A stretch of DNA of 64,000 bases from Zizania palustris (lineage: Eukaryota; Streptophyta; Magnoliopsida; Poales; Poaceae): assembly GCA_019279435.1 (NCBI GenBank), contig JAAALK010000285.1, forward strand, positions 24,832,371 through 24,896,370, written 5' to 3'. Each line of letters begins with the position of its first letter. Position 1 is the first letter of the stretch. A model generated the notes under the pieces. That model made no database searches, was not told the DNA's origin, and saw only the letters and a program-made list of their open reading frames with translations. Positions 56,001 through 64,000 of this stretch are shown here, in pieces. A program made the translations under genes and the position numbers.

Positions 56001-56676
56001 TGCTTGGCAAGCCTTCCAAACTTCATGGAGAGCCGAAGGTCGTACTGCGATCAAGGCTTGGATTGATGAAGGACAACGCCAGAAGCAAGCTCGGTCGCAA
56101 GCCTCGAGCAGCTAGCCTCCGCCAAACACGTAGGTCTAGATTTGCCTTAGGATCCTGACTATGTAAAGAATCATGCTTTTTGTACATTTCTGAATGAAAA
56201 TTTGCTTATCGTATTTTTAGGCTTCACCTCATATGGAAGATGTCGAAGTGTTAAACATTAAGGAGGAACTCCGCCTACTATGGGCTACCTTCGATCTTTT
56301 AAAACTTCACAAGCGACCTCGATTTTTAGTTCCTCGAGATAGCTCCGGTGCAATTACGCCCGAAGTAAGCAAAGATATACTATCTTATATTAAAGAGGAA
56401 GAAAAAGAAGTTAGCTTGGAAGCTTCATCTTCCAAAGACATCGCATGGTCCGAAGATGAAGCTCAGGGTAAAAAATCTAAAGAACTTGGAAGCTGGGAAA
56501 GGAGCCCCGAACGACTCCGAACTTGGGCCGAGCTTCAACAAGAACAGAAAGACTTTAGAGCTTCGAAGGGAGGTAGGAGAGTTAAACGTAAAGTTGTTAG
56601 AACTCCCGGCTCTGGAACTAGTCGTTGCAACCTTAGCTCTAGAGATCGAAGGGTCTTCGATTCCTTCTCGGTATAG
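53036..56676 (+). pseudogene. G5 antisense five-exon gene, lightly damaged
   Basis: Predicted exons are 53036-53985, 54056-54698, 54772-55208, 55282-56133 and 56221-56676, with GT...AG introns of 70-87 bp at the same places as in G3. It shares VVVFEAFFEAGLGL, LPQLSPNAIARL, RAEGCEGR, the coiled coil of exon 4 and the charged end of exon 5. Lesions are TAG 53087 in exon 1, a frameshift near 53350, a one-base phase mismatch between exons 2 and 3 (probably an indel near 54670), and TAG 56113 in exon 4. TAG 53087 and 56113 stand where G3 has CAG. Despite these, long stretches remain open and close to G3. Confidence 0.78.
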
Positions 56677-57488
56677 ATACCGATTTTTCATAATGTTATC
56701 ATAATTTGTTCGAATAATAAATATCGATTTAAAATTGTCTCCCTATTTCCCAGCCCCTCTTTGGGCGTAAACAACTTCGAACTATATTCAAAGATGGTTA
56801 GGCGCAAAGAAAAACTTAGGAGTACAATTTTGGGGGCTCGAAGCCCCTCAGTGATTTAAAGATTGATTAAAATCTTATAAAATGTCTTCGACTACTTGGA
56901 GTCTAAAGATTGGTAACTTAGTACCTTGTGTTTTGAAAGAAATCACTTTGGACAACTTTTCGGACACTTTAGTGTCCCAAACGACTGGTCACTTTGGACT
57001 TTTTTCACAGATATTTGAAGCTCATGAGCTCAAACTCTGTTTGTTTTGGCCTCCTTCGGCTCTTTTTGCGAATTCCATCAAACCAGTGGTTTGGAATTCA
57101 CAGTGGTCTCCTTGGACTCTTTTTGCAGATGCTTTCAAGCCGAAACTTGGAATCCGCATTATTTGGTCTCCTTGGACTCTTTTTACGGATGCTTTCAAGC
57201 CGAAACTTGGAATCCGCATTATTTGGTCTCCTTGGACTCTTTTTACGGATGCTTTCAAGCCGATGGCTTGGAATCCATTTTTTCAGTGACTTTCCCACCT
57301 CGTCGGAAGCTTCGGACCGGTGGTCCAAAGTCCGAAAAATATGATTCAAATTAATGACACTTCCCTCCCAGTCGACTTCGCTATTCTAGTGCGTCCACTA
57401 GAAGTGGGAAGTTTATGGGGGGTAGGCATTATCAGAACCATAAGCTTTATTGATTCGGAAGGTGTTTACAAATGATTACAAGGAGCCC
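56677..57488. repeat. G5 convergent intergenic region with exact 60-bp hairpin repeats (array 57048-57290)
   Basis: Four units start at about 57048, 57108, 57168 and 57228, an exact 60-bp spacing; the second and third are nearly identical. The first contains GAATTCC...AAACCA-G-TGGTTT...GGAATTC, a nested perfect inverted repeat (57070-57099). The others contain CGGAT...TCAAG...CTTGG...ATCCG. An AATAAA-type signal near 56717 may end the antisense gene. No gene is present. Confidence 0.85.
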
Positions 57489-60400
57489 CTATGCGAAATA
57501 TCGCTTTAGGTGTTCCGCATGCCATGTATGCGTTAGATCTTCACCTTCTAAAGTAGCTAACTTAAAAGACCCAGGACGCCCTGATCGGACAATTATATAT
57601 GGGCCTTCCCACTTATTTCCTAATTTTCCTGGTGCTATAATACTTCGCAAAACAAGATGACCCGGCTTAAGCTCATTAATCTTGACTTTCGGGTCGAACC
57701 AAGTCTTCATCTGCTGATGATACTTTGTAAAATTGGCTACAGCTTGAAGTCTTGTCTCTTCTGTTAAATCTAGTGAAGTTTGTCTTTCTGCTTCTATTTC
57801 CGGTTCGGTGCTGCGAAGTGATCCTCCTTTGAGCTCTGTTGGTGTCATAGCTTCATCTCCGAATAATAGTCTGAATGGAGTGAAACCCGTGGACCTCGTT
57901 TGAGTGGTCCGAATGGACCACAAAATCTTCGGAAGTTCTTCGGTCCAGAGTCCTTTTGCCAATCCTACTATCCTTCGATTTAGCCCTGAAAAAATATTAC
58001 CATTGGCTCTTTCTACAGCTCCATTAGACTGAGGATGTCACACTGCAGCAAAGCATAGCTGGATGCCTAAATCTTCGCAAAATTTCTTGAAAGGTTCTGC
58101 ATCGAACTGTGTTCCATTGTCAACTGTCAGCTGCCGAGGTACTCCGAACCGGCATATGATATTCTTCCAGAAAAATTTTTGTACATTATTCGAAGTGATA
58201 GCTGTTAGGGGCTCTGCTTCGACCCACTTTGAAAAGTATTCAATTGCTACCACTGTGAACTTTAAATTTCCTTTTGTTGCTGGGAAGGGACCAATTAGAT
58301 CCATACCCTATCTGGCCATGGGCCATACTGGAGCAATAACTTGAAGAGTTGGTGGTGGGCGATGACTCCTTTGTCCCATCCACTGACACCCTTGGCAGGT
58401 GCAGACTAAGTTCTCCACATCAGCTACTATTGTAGGCCAATAAAGCCCCTAGCGAAGTGTTTTTCCTACCAAAGCTCGAGGGGCCAGATGGCTACCACAA
58501 AGCCCTTCATGAATTTCTCGAAGAATTTCTTGACCTTCGGCTTGAGATATACATCGGAGCAGAGGGGAACATACTCCGGCCTTGTATAAAATACCGTTGA
58601 TTATGTGATAATTCTGGGTCCTAAGCTTTAACCTTGAAAGTTGTGGCTCCTCAGACAAGCTTGTTCCTCCTTGCAACAGTTCCATAATTGAATTTCTCCA
58701 ATCTGTACTTGGAATGCAAAGGATTTCTGCAGAAGGAATTTGTGGCACCGAAGGTGTACTGAGTTCCTCATAAAAAGCCTCTTCTGGTACGTCCATAGCT
58801 CCAGCTGCAGCTTTTGCTAAAATATCGGCTTGCACATTTTCTGCTCTAGGAATACTCCGAATTGAAATCCCTTTAAATGCTACTTCGATCTTACGCATTT
58901 CTTCTAAGTACTTTGCAAGCTGTGGATGCCGGACTTGGAAACTCTTGTCTACGTGCCCTGCTACAATCTCAGAATCTATTTTAATAACAACTCTTGTAGC
59001 CCCTAGAGCACGTGCTTTTCGAAGGCCCAGCAAAATCCCTTCATACTCTGCTATGTTGTTGGTAGACTTGAAATTGAGTCTTGCGGAGTACATTGCCCTT
59101 TGCCCTAAAGGCGAAATTATTACTGCTCCAACACCTGCTCCGGATGCTTGGAAAGCTCCGTCAGAGTAAATAGTCCAAATCCCTTCACTTGGTTGCTCCG
59201 GAGCCCACGCTGCAGGGAGAGTCCACTCTACTACAAAATCCGCCAACACTTGTGACTTAATTGATGTCCTTGCCACAAAGGATATGCCGAAGGGTGCCAA
59301 TTCAACGGCCCACTTCCCAATTCTTCCAGTTGAATCTTTACTTCGGAGCATATCCCCTAGAGGATACGAAGTTGGTACAATTACATTATGTGCCAAGAAA
59401 TAATGCCTCAATTTTCTCGAAGCCATTATCAGAGCATAAGTGAACTTCTCAAGCTCAGAATATCTTGTTTTTGCTCCTGACAATGCTTCGGACACAAAAT
59501 AGACCAGATTTTGTACTAACTTCCCCTTGAAATCCATCTCTCTGACAAGGACTGTGCTGACAGTAGAGCTAGTAGATGCAAGGTAAAGGAGTAGGGTTTC
59601 GTCCGCAATAGGCACCGTGAGTGTGGCGAGATTACTAAGATAGTTTTTAATATCTTCGAAGCTTTTTTGACACTCATGTGTCCATGCAAAATCTTCGGAC
59701 CCTTTCAATGCTTTAAAGATGGGCAAGCTTCTCTCCACAGACCTTGCCAAAAACCTGCTAAGTGCTGCAGACGACCAATCAGCTTTTGCACTTGCTTTAA
59801 ATTCTCCGGAGGAGCCATCCTTTGCAGCGCATTTATCTGAGTAGGGCTAGCTTCGATTCCTCTGCTCGAAACTAAATACCCTAACAACTTTCCAGCCTAA
59901 GCCCCGAAGATACACTTTTCGAGGTTAAGACGGATTCTGCATGCCCGAAGGCTATTAAATGTTTCTGCTAAGTCTAGGCTATGCTGGTGCTTTAAAGCAC
60001 TCTTTATTACAATATCATCCATGTAGGCCTCCACATTGCGACCTAGCTGAATTCCTAGAGCCTTAGCAATTAATCTTGAAAAAGTTGCCCCAGCATTTCT
60101 TAAGCCAAAGGGCATTCTTACATAACAGAAGACTCCCGAAGGAGTTATAAAGGTTGTCTTGATCTCATCTTCGCGCTTTAGCCAGATTTGATGATAGCCG
60201 GAATACGCGTCGAGGAAGCTTAATAACTCCGAACCAGCAGTAGAGTCAACCAATTAATCAATTCGAGGCATGGGGTAGGGGTCACGGGGGAATGCTTTAT
60301 TCAAAGATGTAAAATCAATACACATGCGCCACTTCCCGGAAGATTTTTTCCTAACGAAGACTGGGTTGGCTAACCATTCTGTATGAGCCACTTCTCTGAT

Positions 60401-62881
60401 AATCCCAGCCTTCAACAACTTTTCCACTTCATCTTTGGCAAGGATAGCTCTCTCCGTAGACAATTTCTGAACTCCTTCCCTAACAGGCCGAGCCTTAGGA
60501 TTCACAAGTAAACTGTGCTCAATAATATCCCTACTGACTCCGATGATGTCTTCATCAGACCAAGCAAAGACATCCAGATTCTCCCCAACTACTTGCTCTA
60601 ACGAAGTAGCCACTTCTAGAGGCAAGTCTTTGCCAAACTGAAAAGAATATTCCTTGCCATCCTTGACAATAACCTTCGTTGCAATCTCTCCTTCAGGGCT
60701 TGGCCTTGGGAAGGACTTCTTCGAGGATTCACTTTGAGCAGAAAAAACCTCTGGGTTATCTTGCACGCTGTTCACCTGTCTCGGGTCAAGAGGAGGGCCA
60801 TGACCATACTCTGCTCTTCGCGCAGTGGCCTGATCTCCAAAAATAGTGAGCACTCCGGCCTGTGTGGGCATCTTCATACACAAATAATTATGATGCACCA
60901 TAGCTCTTAATTAATTCAACATGTCCCTTCCGAAGATAACATTGTATGCATATGGAGCATCCACAACATCAAAAATCACTTCTTCTGTCCTGGCCAGTAG
61001 CCCCTCTCCAAAAGTAACTTCCAGGCCAATTTGACCGAGGGCATCGAGAGGGGGTCATGCGAAGCCTTGTAAAGGACGGACTGCTGGGAGAAGATGCTTC
61101 CTGGAGATGCAGAGTTGATCAAAAGCTTGAACAAAGATAATATCTGTCGAACTCCCTCCGTCGATTAGCACTCTCCGGACCACAGTCCCTGCTATGTCGG
61201 CAGTGATAACGAGTGGGTCTGCATGTGGAAACTTGATACCAGCTGCATCATCTGCAGAAAAAGATATCGGCACATGGGACCATTCGGGCATAGCAGCTGC
61301 AGACGAAGAGGTTCCAATATGGCCCACTTCTCTAAAATATTCTCTTCTTTGCCTCTTCGACATACTTCCGAGGGTCCCTCCTCCGGATATGGGGAGGACT
61401 ACTCTTTTCCCTCGATCTTGTCCCTCTTCTTGCTTCGGAGGTGGCATAACATTGACCACCGGAGGCCGTCTTGCAGAGTCGAAGCTCTCTATTCGTGCTA
61501 CAGCCTAGACAGGCTCTGGACACACTTAGGTCGGAACTCGGTCAGTAGTGCCTCGACCCGAAGTTCTTTCCAAATACTCTCCTCTTAAAGCAAGTATATA
61601 TTTGTATGCATCAGTTGCGTGACTCTGATTTTCACCATGGACACAACAGAAAAAGGCCTGGGCTTTGCCAGTCGGTTTCCCTGGCGGCCTCCAACCGCTG
61701 GTCTTGCTTCCTGAAGGCTGTGGAGCCCTTGGGGCAAACTTCTGCGGGGGTGCAATGTTCAAAACTTCTGAACGAGGATGCTTTTGCCCCTGACGCCTGT
61801 CGTGCTGAGCTTCGAAGCTAGGCCCTTGCGGCTATGTTGACGTTTTCACTTCCAACTTAACTTCTTGTAGTATCGACGGAGTTGCAGCAGTTCTCCGAAG
61901 CCACCCCTCTTCTGACCTTGCATATTCTTCGAAATAAGACATCAACTGAGCAACAGAAGATATCTTTTTCCTGTGAAGTTTATCAAGGAGGACCGCATGA
62001 ATAACTCCCTCTCGAGCTGCGTCAACTACAGAAGACGTAGTTAACCCTCGAATTTGCGACTTCGTATGAGAGAAGCGCTTGAAATACTGTCTTAAAGTCT
62101 CTCCGGGGAGCTGCTTCACCTGGAAAAGGCTTCCTGTTGACATTGGGGGTACGAAGGTACCCTGAAAGTTGCTCACGAACTTCTTCCTCAACTCCCCCCA
62201 TGATCTGATTGATCCTGGCTGCAGAGACCAGAACCACCGCAGTGCCACTCCTTCGAGAGCTAGGGGAAAACATTTGGCCATAGTGTCTCGCACTCCCCCG
62301 CTGGCTTCAATTGCTAATGCATAAGAACAGGGTGAACTCTCCAGGATCTTCATCTCCGGAATATTTGCAAAGCTTCGACGCTTTGAACTTAGGGTCAAAG
62401 CGCACTTTCTGCAACTCAAGATGCAGCGAAGATTCGGTGTCGAAGGAAGCGTTCTCCGGGGCTTCGGGATAAGGAAGCTCGTCGTCTTCGGGCACTTCGG
62501 GGATGACTGGGGTGGCCTGAAAACGAAGCCTATCTATGGCTTCTTGCCGCCACCTTGCTACTTCAGCTTGGAGACTGGCCATTTGAGCGGCCATATCACC
62601 AAGACCATCTTCATCTCCTCCGAAGGACCTTCCGGGTCTTGAGAACTGTACGCATCAGTTCAAAGTGGAACTTGAGGTGGAAGAGGGACTCCGGCTGGCC
62701 GAAGTATAGATGGAGTTGGGGGAGGAACTCCGTATGCTCGAGGAAGGGAAATCCCTTCCGGAGTTTGAGGTGGAGGAAACGTCGAAGGCCCTCCGACCTC
62801 AACTGTGTTTGAAGATCTTGCTCCGGAGGTCCGAGGAGACCTCCGAATAGGACTACCACCTGCACTCCGCTTGGGAGGCAT
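57489..62881 (-). pseudogene. gag-pol: G5 gag-pol, broken by stops and frameshifts
   Basis: It is a close homologue of the G3 polyprotein over its whole length, starting MPPKRSAGGSP at 62881. There is a frameshift near 62640 and another near 62330 in gag. Stops or shifts also occur near 61832, 61503, 61055, 60902, 60254, 59897, 58449, 58305 and 58038. Intact blocks are protease (IDGGSSTDI near 61150), RT (WRMCIDF near 60330; YMDDIVI near 60015), additional RNase H (YSDGAFQ near 59160), and integrase (DLIGPF, DNGTQF, then 57962-57489). The Cys of the gag Cys/His cluster (HATDTC in G3) reads Tyr. Several stops are CAG to TAG relative to G3. Confidence 0.92.
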
Positions 62882-62923
62882 GGTTTGAGAACTTGGTAGA
62901 GAACGATGTTTTTTGGACTAGGT

Positions 62924-62941
62924 TCCCCACGAACGGCGCCA
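62924..62941 (-). other. G5 primer-binding site
   Basis: It is the G3 site with one substitution (GAACGG for GGACGG on the + strand), two bases from the LTR. Confidence 0.85.
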
Positions 62942-62943
62942 AC

Positions 62944-63437
62944 TGTTGGCGTAAATGATTACGCTAATAGGTTTCTGAAGGTTGGAAACTAACAAACGAA
63001 GTGTTTGCGAAGTAAACTATTTCAAGCCTCCGAAAGGATAATAGCTTAAACAGTTCAAAAATATATATTGAATAACTTGTATTCGGTCCTGATTACGGGG
63101 TAAAACGAGGGGTATTTATAGGCCCAAACATTAAGGAAAAGACCCTTTTACCCCTTTATTACAACCGACATAGTGGAAACTATTCGGTACCCTTAATAGG
63201 GCTAAAATGATAAAAGACTAATCTAATGAGAAAGAAGATAAGTCTTCCATCCTAGCTGGCAAGGAAGCTCTCGGAAGAGTCCTAGCTCGAAGATATACTC
63301 TCAACTAAAGTTCGCCTCCATACTTCAAACTTGATCCACGGTGATTCCGAAGTTATATGCTGGAAACCTTTGATTCAATCACCTGCCTCTGTCCTGTTAC
63401 CACAATGGCTTTGAGGATGAAATATTTCCCCCCAACA
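62944..63437 (-). repeat. G5 5' LTR (494 bp)
   Basis: It ends CCCCCCAACA next to the right target duplication. Minus-strand TATAAATA is at 63113-63120. Most differences from 52099-52593 are C/T or G/A changes. Confidence 0.93.
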
Positions 63438-63442
63438 TTTTG

Positions 63443-64000
63443 CTTTTTCCTGTGTAGCTTTTTGATCGAGTAGACAGGGCCAGGTCCTTTCTCTGGCTGT
63501 TTCTGGCGAAGCCCCCTTCAATGTTCGAAGTTCCTCAGCTCCGTGAGGCAGGCTTCGATCTGACATCTTCGAGGGCTTTGCTAGAACTTCAACTTCATTT
63601 TTGTACTATGAATCTAGCTTCGAAGTATGTTTTGTGCTTAGTGTCTGTTAGCTTGGCATACTTCGACAGTCTTTGCGAAGGTGTACTCCGACTCGAGCTC
63701 TTCGAAGTCAATACTTCGACAGACTTTGAAGTAGGTTTCGAAGCATGTCTCTCTGATAGACTTCGCTCGGAGTGTTTTTCTGAGGTCTTTTTGCTGTCAT
63801 TTTCGAGGGTCACAGTGTGTAAGTTCGGGGCTTGTCATTCGAAGTTAGCCCTCGGATCGGAGGTTACCACTTCGGTTGTCATACCTCGACCAAGCTAGCT
63901 TCGAAGGTAGAGTGTAGGCTTCAATTTCGTCTTGCTGTTGTGTGTTTGGCTTCGCTTATCTTTCGAAGGTTGCTTTTCTGTGTACTTTGTTCGAAGCTTT
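63443..64000 (+). repeat. C4 3' LTR, second part, cut by the window edge
   Basis: It continues the C4 LTR exactly where 52098 left off and matches 35139 to about 35697 of the 5' LTR. It is dense with TTCGAAG motifs. About 530 bp of LTR should follow outside the window, then the C3 remainder. Confidence 0.9.

Larger units (their letters stand above)
52099..63437 (-). mobile_element. G5: Tat-type element, same family as G3, decayed
   Basis: The 11,339-bp insertion lies in the C4 3' LTR, flanked by TTTTG (52094-52098 and 63438-63442). LTRs of 495 and 494 bp differ at about 20 positions, roughly ten times more than in G3. The layout is the same as G3: + strand five-exon gene, hairpin repeats, minus-strand gag-pol, primer site. 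gag-pol is broken in many places, so any movement would need help. Confidence 0.93.
34340..64000 (+). mobile_element. C4: SIRE-like Ty1/copia element, near full length, runs off the window
   Basis: The order is 5' LTR (34340-36231), Met primer site, gag, protease, integrase, RT and RNase H (to 42157), long 3' non-coding region, purine tract (51129-51139) and 3' LTR (51140 to beyond 64000). G4 interrupts the non-coding region and G5 interrupts the 3' LTR. Integrase before RT defines it as copia. The long LTR, the long gag with coiled coil and two knuckles, and the repeated AGGGGGAG blocks fit the SIRE/Maximus clade. No envelope-like ORF is present after RNase H. Several stops and frameshifts make it non-autonomous. 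Confidence 0.88.

Noticed and set aside
1..64000. Host genes between elements
   Set aside because: Each interval joins element to element through LTR ends, target duplications or matched non-coding regions. No stretch remains that needs a host gene.

Overview
The window looks like plant nuclear DNA, most likely from a grass or a close monocot. The evidence is dense nesting of long LTR retrotransposons, GC-rich LTR promoter regions with TATAAATA boxes, an initiator-Met-tRNA primer site (TGGTATCAGAGC), and chromovirus, Tat and SIRE-type families that fill large grass genomes. I found no convincing host gene, no structural RNA gene and no bacterial feature. Essentially all 64 kb can be assigned to ten retroelements or parts of them. 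I call them G (Ty3/gypsy), C (Ty1/copia) and S (solo LTR).

Layout. 1-7417: G1, a Tekay/Del-like chromovirus in + orientation with 3.27-kb LTRs (left one cut by the window edge). Between LTR and integrase, gag, protease and most of RT are replaced by an unrecognised coiled-coil ORF. 7418-13389: G2, a decayed Tat-type gypsy element with one LTR visible. 13390-16454: C1, the 3' end of a SIRE-like copia element, split by S1, a reversed solo LTR (13551-15590, target duplication GGTAT). 16455-31553: C2, a reversed SIRE-like copia element whose promoter-bearing LTR is fused to reverse transcriptase. It is split by G3 (17673-29151, target duplication ACCAC), a young Tat element with an uninterrupted 1796-residue gag-pol on the minus strand. 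31554-34339: C3, a + strand copia LTR end plus gag. 34340-64000: C4, a + strand SIRE-like copia element with gag, protease, integrase, RT and RNase H. Its 3' non-coding region is split by G4 (43335-50933, target duplication CACTC) and its 3' LTR by G5 (52099-63437, target duplication TTTTG).

The most interesting content is a gene on the + strand of G3, G4 and G5, antisense to gag-pol. In all three elements it has its own TATAAATA box 112-138 bp upstream of an ATG, then five exons separated by four short GT...AG introns at equivalent positions. Intron phases are 1,1,0,0 where frames can be followed. It encodes a conserved N-terminal domain, an acidic low-complexity middle, a coiled coil and a charged C-terminal tail. 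In G4 the whole gag-pol has been lost, yet the LTRs, primer site and this gene remain. Between the antisense gene and the end of gag-pol, each element has an array of short repeats that can fold into hairpins. The repeat sequences differ between elements but the pairing is kept.

The insertion order is readable: C4 is older than G4 and G5, which sit inside it, and C2 is older than G3. Counted by eye, LTR differences are 2 of 495 (G3), about 22 of 1000 (G4) and about 20 of 494 (G5), so G3 is by far the youngest. All counts, family names and splice calls come from reading alone; no alignment or database search was run.
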